Part shown: piece after piece, positions 56,525 through 64,000 of the stretch
Layout: every line of letters starts with the position of its first letter
Position numbering within the stretch: the stretch's first letter is position 1
Source: Microbacterium atlanticum
GTDB lineage: Bacteria > Actinomycetota > Actinomycetes > Actinomycetales > Microbacteriaceae
Reading direction: 5' to 3'
Assembly: GCF_015277815.1 (NCBI RefSeq)
Contig: NZ_CP063813.1
Coordinates: forward strand, 3,162,001-3,226,000
Length of the DNA stretch: 64,000 bases
The notes under the pieces: model-generated
The model's database searches: none
What the model was told of the DNA's origin: nothing
What the model saw: the letters and a program-made list of their open reading frames with translations, nothing else
Translations under genes and position numbers: made by a program

Positions 56525-59385
56525 CGGATGCCGCGGCCCCGCGCCGCACCCATGACCCGGCCGACGCCCGCGTGGCCTCGCTGCGCGCCGAGCTGCGCGA
56601 CGACACCCCGTTCGTCGCCACGCCGACGCCCCGCCTGACCTGGACGGTCACGTCTGCGCAGCCGTGGCTGCAGGCGAGCGCGGAGGCGACGGACGGCCGG
56701 CGGACGGTTCCCCTCGACGACGGGGAGTCGGCGCTCGTCGCCTGGCCTTTCGACCCCCTCGCGCCGGACGAGATCCGCGAGGTCCGCGTGCGCGCGCGGT
56801 CGACAGCGGGCGACCGCACGGCGTGGAGCGAGCCGCTCCGCGTGGAGGCGGGCTTCCTCGCTCCGGGCGAATGGACCGCGCAGCCGATCGGCCTGGACGA
56901 CGCGGCGCGCGAGGCTCAGCCGGCGCTCGTGCGCACCCGCTTCACGGTCGACCGGCCCGTCGCCAGGGCGCTGCTGTTCTGGACCGCGCTCGGGGTCGCG
57001 GAGCCCGAGCTCAACGGCGCCGCGGTGTCAGATGACGTGCTCTCGCCGGGCTGGACCGCGTACCGCGACCGCCTGGTGCACGAGACGGTCGACGTCACCG
57101 CTCTGCTGCGCACCGGGGAGAACGTCCTCGGCGCGACGATCGCCGGCGCCTGGTACACCGAGAAGTACGGCTTCTTCGCCTTCACGAACCGGGTCTACGG
57201 CACGCAGCCGTCCTTCCTCGCCCAGCTGCGCGTCACCTACGAGGACGGCGTCGTCGAGACGCTGGCCGCCACCGGCGACGGCTGGACCGCCGCGGGCGGC
57301 GGCCCGGTCGTCGACAGCGGCATCTACGCCGGCGAGCACCAGGACCTGCGCCGCGCGCTGCCCGGCTGGTCCGAGCCCGGTCGCACCCCCACCGACGACG
57401 ACGGCTGGGCGCCGGCGCGCGTCGGCGCCGCCGCGCTCGCGGGCTTCGAAGCCGTGCCGACGCCCGAGGCGCGCATCGCTCCCCCGGTCCGTCGCACCCA
57501 GGAGATCCCGGTCGCCGGCGTGCTGACCACCCCATCGGGCGGGACGATCCTCGACTTCGGGCAGAACCTCGTCGGGCGGATCCGTCTGCGAGTGCGTGGC
57601 GAGCGCGGCACCCGGGTCGTCGTGCGCCACGCGGAGGTCCTGGAAGACGGCGAGCTCGGCCTCCGTCCCCTCCGCAACGCGCGGGCCACCGCCACCTTCG
57701 ATCTCTCCGGCGGGGACGACATCCTGGAGTCCCGCTTCTCGTTCTACGGCTTCCGGTACGCGCAGATCACGGGCGCCGACGTCGACCCCGCCGACGTCGA
57801 GGCCGTCGTGCTGCACACCGACATGCGCCGCACCGGCTGGTTCTCGTCGTCGCACGAGATGCTGGACCGCCTGCACGAGAACGTGGTGTGGGGCATGCGG
57901 GGGAATTTCCTGTCGATCCCGACCGACTGCCCTCAGCGCGACGAGCGGCTGGGCTGGACGGGAGACATCCAGGTCTTCTCTCCGACGGCCGCGTTCCTCT
58001 ACGACTGCGACGGCTTCCTCGCGTCGTGGCTGCGCGACCTCGCGCTCGAGCAGTCGCGGCAGAACGGGAACGTGCCGCTGGTCGTGCCGTCGGCGCTTCC
58101 TGCCTTCGGCGACGGCCTCGGCCCGACCGCCGCGTGGGGCGACGCCGCCACCGTGGTCCCGACCGTCCTCCATGAGCGCTACGGCGACCTCGGCGTGGTG
58201 CGCGACCAGTACGAGAGCATGAGGTCGTGGGTCGACGCGGTGCTGCGCGACGCCGGAGACAGCGGCTTGTGGGCCGGGCGCATGCAGCTCGGCGACTGGC
58301 TCGACCCGGCGGCACCGCCCGACAAGCCCGGACGGGCCAAGGTCGACGGTGACATCGTGGCGACGGCCTACCTCGCCCGGTCGCTTCGCCAGGTCGCCGA
58401 CGCGGCGGCCCTGCTCGGGAAGGACGCGGATGCCGGCGCCTATGCGGCGCTCGCCGAGCGGAGCCGCGTAGCCTTCGCCGCCGAGTACGTCACACCCGCC
58501 GGGCGCATGATGAGCGACGCGCCGACGGCGTACGCACTGGCCCTCGAGTTCGACCTCGTGACCGATCCGGTCGCCCGCGCCGGTCTCGCCGACCGCCTGG
58601 CGTCCCTGGTGCGCGAGGGCGGATATCGCATCGGCACGGGCTTCGTCGGCACGCCGCTCGTCACCGACGCGCTGACGGCAGCCGGCCATCTGGCGGCCGC
58701 CGAGCGCCTGCTGCTGCAGACGGAGTGCCCGTCGTGGCTCTACCCGGTGACCATGGGCGCGACGACGGTGTGGGAGCGCTGGGACAGCCTGCTCCCGGAC
58801 GGCACGGTGAACCCCGGAGAGATGACGTCGTTCAACCACTACGCGCTCGGCGCCGTCGCCGACTGGCTGCACCGCAGCGTGGCAGGTCTCGCACCGGCGG
58901 CTCCCGGGTACCGGCGCCTGCGCATCGCCCCGCGTCCGCTCCCGGCGCTCGACCGGGCGACGGCGCGCCACCTCACGCCCTACGGCGAGGCATCCGTCTC
59001 ATGGCACCGTGACGGCGATGCGATCGTCGTGCGCGCGGTGGTTCCCCCGAACACGACCGCCGAGGTCGACCTGCCCGGGCACGACGGCACCGGTGCGCTG
59101 GAGGTCGGCTCCGGGGAGCACGAATGGCGCATCGCCGCCGAGCCGGCGTCCCCGCGGCCCCAGCTGCCCGGGCTCCGGGCATCCCTCGCCGACGTCATCG
59201 ACGACCCGCGCGCCTACCGGGCGCTGCTGGACACCCTGGCGGAGTCCGACGAGGCCCGGGCGGAGTCGGTGCGCACCGAGACGGTCTGGGCGTCGGGCCG
59301 CTCGGCCTCGACGGCGCTGATGTTCACGCCGCCCGATCTGCTCGACCGCGTCGACGCGGCGATCCGCGCCGCGACCGCCGGCTGA
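56521..59385 (+). CDS. GH78 alpha-L-rhamnosidase
   Basis: A 954-residue enzyme that removes terminal alpha-L-rhamnose. N-terminal beta domains (1-400) include ALLFWTALGVAEPELNGAAV and the YAGEHQD segment. The (alpha/alpha)6 barrel has DCPQRDERLGWTGD with Asp474 and Glu475 (catalytic acid) and Glu752 in TTVWERWD as base. The C-terminal domain has FNHYALGAVADWLHRSVAGL. GTG 56521 overlaps the GH43 stop. It supports rhamnogalacturonan or rhamnosylated glycosides as target of the locus. Confidence 0.93.
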   Translation: MTDAAAPRRTHDPADARVASLRAELRDDTPFVATPTPRLTWTVTSAQPWLQASAEATDGRRTVPLDDGESALVAWPFDPLAPDEIREVRVRARSTAGDRTAWSEPLRVEAGFLAPGEWTAQPIGLDDAAREAQPALVRTRFTVDRPVARALLFWTALGVAEPELNGAAVSDDVLSPGWTAYRDRLVHETVDVTALLRTGENVLGATIAGAWYTEKYGFFAFTNRVYGTQPSFLAQLRVTYEDGVVETLAATGDGWTAAGGGPVVDSGIYAGEHQDLRRALPGWSEPGRTPTDDDGWAPARVGAAALAGFEAVPTPEARIAPPVRRTQEIPVAGVLTTPSGGTILDFGQNLVGRIRLRVRGERGTRVVVRHAEVLEDGELGLRPLRNARATATFDLSGGDDILESRFSFYGFRYAQITGADVDPADVEAVVLHTDMRRTGWFSSSHEMLDRLHENVVWGMRGNFLSIPTDCPQRDERLGWTGDIQVFSPTAAFLYDCDGFLASWLRDLALEQSRQNGNVPLVVPSALPAFGDGLGPTAAWGDAATVVPTVLHERYGDLGVVRDQYESMRSWVDAVLRDAGDSGLWAGRMQLGDWLDPAAPPDKPGRAKVDGDIVATAYLARSLRQVADAAALLGKDADAGAYAALAERSRVAFAAEYVTPAGRMMSDAPTAYALALEFDLVTDPVARAGLADRLASLVREGGYRIGTGFVGTPLVTDALTAAGHLAAAERLLLQTECPSWLYPVTMGATTVWERWDSLLPDGTVNPGEMTSFNHYALGAVADWLHRSVAGLAPAAPGYRRLRIAPRPLPALDRATARHLTPYGEASVSWHRDGDAIVVRAVVPPNTTAEVDLPGHDGTGALEVGSGEHEWRIAAEPASPRPQLPGLRASLADVIDDPRAYRALLDTLAESDEARAESVRTETVWASGRSASTALMFTPPDLLDRVDAAIRAATAG

Positions 59386-59392
59386 CCCGACG

Positions 59393-59448
59393 GCTGAGAC
59401 AGCGGCGCCGCGGCTCCCACCCGGGGGCCGCGGCGCCGTCGTCTCAGC
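59393..59448. terminator. Bidirectional terminator hairpin between GH78 and the DUF1593 gene
   Basis: A 22-bp stem with two adjacent mismatches, beginning GCTGAGAC and ending GTCTCAGC, with a 12-nt loop. The right arm overlaps the stop codon of the minus-strand gene (59444), so it ends both convergent transcripts. Confidence 0.75.
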
Positions 59449-60934
59449 GGACCGTGATGATCACGCGCTGGTAGGCCTTCAGCGGCAGCGCCGCATCGTC
59501 GAGGGCCTCGGCGATCACGTGGATGGTGTCGCCCGGACGGGCGTCGGCGGGGATCTCGATCGCGGCCTGTGCGCCGTCCGCTGCGAGCGCGACCTCGCCC
59601 ACGTACGATCCCGCCTCGGCGTAGACCCACCAGCGCAGGGTCACCGCATCGCCGTCGGGATCGGTGACGGATGCCTCCAGCGCCACGCGGTCGCCGGGCG
59701 CGGCCTCCCGGTCGATCCCGCCCGCGATCGACAGGCGGGGGTGGTGGTTGGCCTCGTCCCAGCCGGTGACGGTCCAGCGAAGCCGCGCGGCGAAGTCCGC
59801 CTGCGCATCGGCGAACCACCGCGCAACCGACCCCTCATCGCCGGTCGGACCGCCGGTCGCCCACTCCGCGCCGCCCGGGTGGAACGCGGCGTCCACGAGG
59901 CCCCACGTGTCGGCGCCCGGCTCGGTGGGCCGATAACGCCCGCCCCAGCCGCCGTAGGACGGATGCTCGTGGCCGCGCAGGCCCGGCACCAGCAGGTTCA
60001 GCATGTTGGTGGTGTCGCCCTCCGAGATCCACTCGCCGGCCCGCTGCGGGTCCATCCAGACCTGGTAGCCCTGGGCCCGCAGCTCGTCGGCGGAGAGACC
60101 GGAGAGGTGGAAGTAGTCCGTCATGTCACCGGGCACCATCTGCCGGCCATCGCCCCACACCCGATAGAGCGCACCCAGGGGCCCGACCTCCGTCACGTTC
60201 TCCCGCGTCCACTCGGCGCTGAGCAGGTGCTGGTCCTCGGCCCGCACCGTGCGCCGAGCCATGTAGCCCCACGCGAGCGTGGCGACCTCGATGGTCCGGA
60301 TGCCGGGCCAGACGGGCGCGATGTAGTCGTCGTAGGTGCCGTCCTGCGAGGCGAACTTCGTGATGACGGCCTTCGCGGACACCGCGGCGTGCACGGCGTC
60401 CCACTCGTCGGTGCCGCGGAACCGCTCCTCGATCGACATGAGCGCCCGCGCCACCGTGCTCGGGCCCGCCCACAGCTGGAGGAACACGGGCCCCGGGCGG
60501 TCGTCCAGGAGCACGTCGGCGATGAGCCGGGACCCCGGCGACTCAGCGGAGGTGTCGCCCTCGAAGTCGATGTTCCCGTCGCGGATCACGGCGCGGAGGG
60601 CGTCGGGCTCGGGATACCGCGGATCGTGGCGGCGGAGGTTCTCGTGGACCTCCGCGTACGCCTCGACCGCGTCGTGGATGAAGCGCTCGCTCGGCGCCCA
60701 GCGCCAGGACGTCTGCGGCTTGTCGTACTCGCGCTCGGGGAGGAAGAACTCGGTCCCCCTCCCGTCCCCTCGCCAGTGGAAGCGACTGGAGGCGTAGACG
60801 AGCCCCTCGACCTCCACCTCGTTGCTGTACAGGAGGAAGCGGATCATCGAGTTGAGGTCGTCGAGCTCCGGGTCGGCCGTCACGATGGTGCGCGGACGGG
60901 GGATCCTCGAGACGACGGGCTCGAGGGCGCTCAC
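59444..60934 (-). CDS. DUF1593 (Sde182-like, nucleoside-hydrolase-fold) protein
   Basis: A 496-residue protein. The N-terminal nucleoside-hydrolase-like domain has RTIVTADPELDDLNSMIRFLLYSNEVEVEGLVYASS, where the acidic cluster matches the calcium-binding DTDPGxDD site. LWAGPSTVARAL and the WKF-type middle follow. The C-terminal beta-sandwich (about 400-496) matches the domain appended in Sde182-like cellulose-associated proteins. There is no signal peptide. GTG 60934 overlaps the stop of the next gene upstream (60931). The activity is unknown; hydrolysis of an N- or O-ribosyl-type bond is the family expectation. Confidence 0.8.
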   Translation of the reverse strand: MSALEPVVSRIPRPRTIVTADPELDDLNSMIRFLLYSNEVEVEGLVYASSRFHWRGDGRGTEFFLPEREYDKPQTSWRWAPSERFIHDAVEAYAEVHENLRRHDPRYPEPDALRAVIRDGNIDFEGDTSAESPGSRLIADVLLDDRPGPVFLQLWAGPSTVARALMSIEERFRGTDEWDAVHAAVSAKAVITKFASQDGTYDDYIAPVWPGIRTIEVATLAWGYMARRTVRAEDQHLLSAEWTRENVTEVGPLGALYRVWGDGRQMVPGDMTDYFHLSGLSADELRAQGYQVWMDPQRAGEWISEGDTTNMLNLLVPGLRGHEHPSYGGWGGRYRPTEPGADTWGLVDAAFHPGGAEWATGGPTGDEGSVARWFADAQADFAARLRWTVTGWDEANHHPRLSIAGGIDREAAPGDRVALEASVTDPDGDAVTLRWWVYAEAGSYVGEVALAADGAQAAIEIPADARPGDTIHVIAEALDDAALPLKAYQRVIITVR

Positions 60935-61995
60935 GCGGTCACCTCCGCGGCATCCGCACCGGCCTGCCAGCTGTCGAACTCGGCGAGCTTCAGATAGAAG
61001 TCCTCGAACATGAGGCGGGTGTCCACCCACGTGTACACGCGGATCGGACGGGCGTCGGGCACCTCGATGTAGGCGCCGTCGTCGCCGATCGCCGGGGTCG
61101 GCCGAGCGACGTAGCGGCTCGAGGTGGGGTCGGGCTCGAAGACCGACTGCAGCGCGCTCAGCAGCACGAGCGGCGAGTCGCCCAGCGCGTACGTCTCGGC
61201 GGCGCCGCCGGAGAAGGTGCTCACCATCCGCATCACCTGCGCGACCTCATCGTAGAGATGACGGCCGAGCGGGCCCGTGGCCGCGACCCGGAGCCGCAGC
61301 TCGGCGTCGGACACCAGGCACTGGCGGTACACGTCGCGCGGCACCTGCCAGACCGGGATCCGGGAGTCGCCGAAGACGACCTGCGCGGCGGTCACGTCGA
61401 TGAGCAGGTTGTACTCGATCGGCATGGCGTTCGGCGGCGGCACGGCGAGTCCCTCGTGCTCGGCGCCCCCGATCCACACCAGCGTGAGGCGCTCGGCCAC
61501 CCGGGGCTCCTGCAGCCATGCCGAGGCGAGGTCGGTCAGTCCCCCGCCGGCGAGGTAGAACAGCGGCGTCTCGACGTCGTCGCGGAGCGCCTCGGCGATG
61601 ATGGCGTCGACGGCGGGCGCCGGCCGGGGGGTCGCGGCATCGGCGAGCGGCGAGTTCGCGCCCTCGACGATCACGCCGACGGACTGCAGTCCCATCCGAG
61701 CGAAGACGTCGCGGGCGACGGCGGCGGCGTGGCCCGCCTGGGAGTCACTCGGGTCGAACGGATCCCCCGGTCGCAGGTGCGAGGCCACGACGAGCCGGAT
61801 GTCGACGCTCGGCGACAGCAGATGGTGCACCAGCTGGTAGAGGTCGTCCGGATCGCCCGAGAAGTCGTTGTCGATGATCACGCGGGCGCGGGGAGCGCCG
61901 AGCGGCGGGAGGTCCTGCCACGGCGTCTCGCCCAGCTGCCAGGTGCGGCCGGCGCGTGCGGCCTCGGTGTCGGCCGGTGTCGGCACGGTCGTCAT
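60931..61995 (-). CDS. Nucleoside hydrolase-like protein
   Basis: A 354-residue member of the inosine-uridine hydrolase superfamily, with RVIIDNDFSGDPDDLYQLVHHLLSP (calcium-site aspartates), IVEGANSPLAD, FYLAGGGLTDLASAWL and AMPIEYNLLIDVTAAQVVF. The usual DTDPG is replaced by DNDFSGDPDD, as in a divergent bacterial subgroup. ATG 61995 has AGAAGGAG upstream. It is coupled to the DUF1593 gene, so two related hydrolases act together on an unknown substrate. Confidence 0.84.
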   Translation of the reverse strand: MTTVPTPADTEAARAGRTWQLGETPWQDLPPLGAPRARVIIDNDFSGDPDDLYQLVHHLLSPSVDIRLVVASHLRPGDPFDPSDSQAGHAAAVARDVFARMGLQSVGVIVEGANSPLADAATPRPAPAVDAIIAEALRDDVETPLFYLAGGGLTDLASAWLQEPRVAERLTLVWIGGAEHEGLAVPPPNAMPIEYNLLIDVTAAQVVFGDSRIPVWQVPRDVYRQCLVSDAELRLRVAATGPLGRHLYDEVAQVMRMVSTFSGGAAETYALGDSPLVLLSALQSVFEPDPTSSRYVARPTPAIGDDGAYIEVPDARPIRVYTWVDTRLMFEDFYLKLAEFDSWQAGADAAEVTA

Positions 61996-62030
61996 CTTCG
62001 ACTCCTTCTGCGGCGTTCATCGCCTCCCGG

Positions 62031-62051
62031 ATTGTACCACCGGTTGACCAA
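62031..62051 (-). promoter_or_regulatory. Promoter and imperfect palindrome of the nucleoside-hydrolase operon
   Basis: On the minus strand TACAAT (62031-62036) is a near-consensus -10 box, about 35 nt before ATG 61995. TTGTACCACCGGTTGACCAA at 62032-62051 (plus strand) is a 20-bp imperfect palindrome with 7 of 10 pairs, overlapping it. The regulator is unknown. Confidence 0.5.
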
Positions 62052-62072
62052 TTTCTCTCGAAGGGTGGGCGG

Positions 62073-62414
62073 TCAGACGACGGCGATCGCTACGACGACA
62101 GCCACCGCCACGACACCGGACAGCGCGACGAAGCCGGCCAGGAACGCGAGCGGTCCCGCACCCGGGAGCGGCGCGCGATCGCCGCGCGTGAGCAGGATGT
62201 CGACGGTTCGTCGGCCCCGTCGCCGGGAGATCACCCAGAGCACTCCCGCGACGACGAGGCCAGCGACGCCCACGAGGATCCACCACGGGTCGGCGAAGGC
62301 GACGGGAAGCAGCCGCATCGCGACGAGCGAGCCCACCCCGACGGCGAGGGCGGTCCGCCGCCAGGCGAGCTCGGTGCGCTCGGGCTGCAGGCCGGGATCG
62401 AAGAGCTCCGTCAT
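62073..62414 (-). CDS. DUF202 membrane protein
   Basis: A 113-residue protein with the DUF202 start QPERTELAWRRTALAVGVGSLVA and three predicted membrane helices. Function unknown for the family. ATG 62414 overlaps the stop of the upstream gene. Confidence 0.85.
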   Translation of the reverse strand: MTELFDPGLQPERTELAWRRTALAVGVGSLVAMRLLPVAFADPWWILVGVAGLVVAGVLWVISRRRGRRTVDILLTRGDRAPLPGAGPLAFLAGFVALSGVVAVAVVVAIAVV

Positions 62415-62776
62415 CGCAGCAGGATCGCGAGCAGCACGAGCACCCCGGCGGCGGTCACGGCGACCGCCAGAACGATGCCGAGCAGAGAGGCGGGGAGCGC
62501 GCGGCCCGTGCGCAGCGCCCGCTCGGCGCGCGACCAGCCCACCCAGGCGAGTGCAGGAGTGAGCACGCCGGCGACCACGAGCACGAGCGAGGCGGCCAGG
62601 CGGAGCGCGGGGTGCAGCTCGAGCCCGAGGAGCTCGAGCGCGACGCCGCCCGCGATGAGGGCGAGCGCCGTGCGGATCCACGCCAGGAACGTGCGCTCGT
62701 TCGCGAGGGTGAACCGGGCGTCGGGTTCGGAGCCCTGACCGAAGACGGATGCCGGGAACCGGCGCTCCCCGCTCAC
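62411..62776 (-). CDS. DUF202 membrane protein (YidH-like)
   Basis: A 121-residue protein with the second DUF202 variant, DARFTLANERTFLAWIRTALALIAGGVAL, and three predicted helices. Pairs of the two DUF202 variants are commonly adjacent and may form a complex. GTG 62776 overlaps the stop of the formylglycine-generating enzyme gene. Confidence 0.85.
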   Translation of the reverse strand: MSGERRFPASVFGQGSEPDARFTLANERTFLAWIRTALALIAGGVALELLGLELHPALRLAASLVLVVAGVLTPALAWVGWSRAERALRTGRALPASLLGIVLAVAVTAAGVLVLLAILLR

Positions 62777-63747
62777 GCGGCGACCGTCCGGAATCCGGCG
62801 TTGCCCATGGAGGAATCGGGCGTGTTCTGCGAGCGCGCCGAGTTGCGGTAGCGGTTGCAGTACGAGATGTGACAGAGATAGCTGCCGCCTCGGAGCACCC
62901 GGGCGCCGCCCCGCTCGGGGCCGCGCGGATCGGTCACCGGCTCCTCCGTGTACGTGCGGGGCGAGAACCAGTCGGCGCACCACTCCCAGACGTTCCCCAC
63001 CGGCTGCCACAGCCCGTAGCCGTTCCGGTCGAAGGCTCTCGCGGGCGCCGTGGTGAGGTAGCCGTCCTCGAGCGTGTTCGTCCGGGGGAAGTCGCCCTGC
63101 CAGATGTTCGCGCGCCAGCCGCCGGCATCCACGTCGTCGTCTCCCCAGGGATACTTCGCGCCGTCGACGCCACCGCGCGCGGCGTACTCCCACTCCGCCT
63201 CGGTGGGAAGCCGGCGCCCGGCCCACGCGCAATACGCCTGCGCGTCGTTCCAGCTGACATGGACCACGGGGTGATCGCCGAGGCCGTCGAGCGTCGAGCC
63301 GCTGCCGCCCGGGTGCGCCCAGTCGGCACCGCGCACGCCGAGCCACCACGGCGTTCCCGCCGCCTGCCCCATCACATCCGATGCCGGCGCCCGCACCGCG
63401 AGGTGGAACACCGCGCTGAAGCCGAACGTCTCCGCCTCGGTGCGGTACCCGGTGTCGGCGACGAACCGGGCGAAGTCGTCGTTGGTGACCGTCGTCGCGT
63501 CGATGGTGAACGCCTGGAGCGTGACACGGTGGAGCGGCGACTCGCCGTCGCCGGGGTTGCGATCCCCCGACGAGTCGCCCATCGTGAACTCGCCCGCCGG
63601 GACGGCGACCTGCTCCATGACGTGCCGCGCTGCGTTCGCCGGGGAGGCCGCAGGCGCGGCATCCGCTCGCCCGATCTGCACGAATTGCGACCGCTGCGGC
63701 GCCCCGCACGCACAAGACGGCCCGCAGTCGGTCCGGTCGTCCTCCAT
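62773..63747 (-). CDS. Formylglycine-generating enzyme (SUMF1 family)
   Basis: A 324-residue FGE-sulfatase domain protein that oxidises the active-site Cys of sulfatases to formylglycine. Both catalytic cysteines are present: Cys292 and Cys297 in GGSYLCHISYCNRYRNSAR, spaced as in the human enzyme. RRLPTEAEWEYAARGG, YPWGDD and PVGNVWEWCADWF are typical. ATG 63747 is preferred because GGGGAGG lies about 9 nt upstream; a GTG at 63768 overlapping the sulfatase stop is possible. An N-terminal Cys-rich tail (DCGPSCACG) is present. Confidence 0.92.
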   Translation of the reverse strand: MEDDRTDCGPSCACGAPQRSQFVQIGRADAAPAASPANAARHVMEQVAVPAGEFTMGDSSGDRNPGDGESPLHRVTLQAFTIDATTVTNDDFARFVADTGYRTEAETFGFSAVFHLAVRAPASDVMGQAAGTPWWLGVRGADWAHPGGSGSTLDGLGDHPVVHVSWNDAQAYCAWAGRRLPTEAEWEYAARGGVDGAKYPWGDDDVDAGGWRANIWQGDFPRTNTLEDGYLTTAPARAFDRNGYGLWQPVGNVWEWCADWFSPRTYTEEPVTDPRGPERGGARVLRGGSYLCHISYCNRYRNSARSQNTPDSSMGNAGFRTVAA

Positions 63748-63764
63748 GACCCAATCCTCCCCGA

Positions 63765-64000
63765 TCACCGGGCGAAGACGCGCCGGACCCGCTCGAGCGT
63801 CTCCTCGTCATGGGGGCCCCATGCGGGGTGCGGCGTGTCCGGACCTCGATACGGCTCGTCACGATAGTGCCGCTGGTACTGCTCGAGCTTTGCCTCGAGA
63901 TCGGCGCGGACCTCGGCGTACGCAGGGTCGTCGGCGACGTTGCGCACCTCGACGGGGTCGTCTCTCAGGTCGTACAGCTCCCACTCCGGCTCGAAGACGC
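63765..64000 (-). CDS. Sulfatase, C-terminal part (gene runs off the window)
   Basis: The last 78 residues of a sulfatase-like protein. [20 protein letters not shown] is the characteristic sulfatase C-terminal segment. The N-terminal part, with the Cys-x-Pro-x-Arg site, lies beyond the window. Its stop overlaps a potential GTG of the formylglycine-generating enzyme gene, so the two are co-transcribed. The substrate is probably a sulfate ester; it cannot be judged from this end. Confidence 0.85.
   Translation of the reverse strand, partial: VFEPEWELYDLRDDPVEVRNVADDPAYAEVRADLEAKLEQYQRHYRDEPYRGPDTPHPAWGPHDEETLERVRRVFAR

Noticed and set aside
63765..63947. Separate 60-residue gene starting at 63947
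   Set aside because: The frame stays open to the window end and encodes a typical sulfatase C-terminus, so it is a partial larger gene.

Overview
The window is about 70% G+C. It has many GTG starts, 4-nt ATGA/GTGA gene overlaps, leaderless promoters, F420-type oxidoreductases, LacI regulators and ABC sugar importers. Together these point to a high-GC actinobacterium, most likely Microbacteriaceae and probably Microbacterium-like. The genus is an inference from style, because no rRNA or other phylogenetic marker is present. I saw no rRNA, tRNA, CRISPR array, transposase or phage gene.

The window is essentially one large region for using plant cell-wall glycans. It runs: (1) 22-3145, an ABC exporter half-transporter and a sugar-type oxidoreductase, both with LacI-type operators; (2) 3319-13860, a CUT1 sugar importer (binding protein, two permeases, no ATPase), a YesL-like membrane protein, a GH42 beta-galactosidase, a second paralogous binding protein, an internally deleted GH51 arabinofuranosidase and a GH35 beta-galactosidase; (3) 13997-17304, a three-enzyme operon (Gfo/Idh/MocA dehydrogenase, DUF993 aldolase-like protein, sugar-phosphate isomerase-like protein) followed by two LacI regulators (17419-19582); (4) 20561-26421, an operon that reads as an oxidative uronate/aldarate route to 2-oxoglutarate; (5) glycerate kinase, galE, and a divergent LacI/galT-galK pair (26477-32703), which together with the galactosidases form a galactose route; (6) 33234-42643, mostly housekeeping or unrelated genes (esterases, TetR, F420 oxidoreductase, DNA methyltransferase, lipoate ligase, MarR-MFS); (7) 42764-59385, a second glycan locus: TetR-GH2 on the minus strand, diverging from a family-5 (Dpp/Opp-like) importer with GH3, an esterase/beta-lactamase-fold enzyme, GH43 and GH78; (8) 59444-64000, a minus-strand block with two nucleoside-hydrolase-like proteins, two DUF202 proteins, a formylglycine-generating enzyme and the end of a sulfatase.

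Functionally, oligosaccharides with galactose, arabinose or xylose, rhamnose and uronate (pectin or arabinogalactan side chains fit best) would be imported and cut in the cytoplasm, since none of the glycosidases has a visible signal peptide. Galactose would then pass through GalK/GalT/GalE and uronates through the KdgD/aldehyde dehydrogenase route. Palindromic operators let much of the circuitry be read. A GGAAAnCGnTTACC family occurs at 29, 13922, 17363 and more weakly at 27684. An AAGCGCTT family occurs at 1876, 1948, 3205 and 18522. Two TGTTnACGnnAACA-like sites flank the gal promoter.

The most unusual items are the in-frame deletion in the GH51 gene, a 98-bp inverted-repeat element carried in frame inside the DNA methyltransferase gene, the DUF993 operon of unknown substrate, several unlinked small repeat families (33, 67 and 74 bp), a run of leaderless promoters, and an over-represented GGATGCC word that also appears as inverted pairs in intergenic hairpins.
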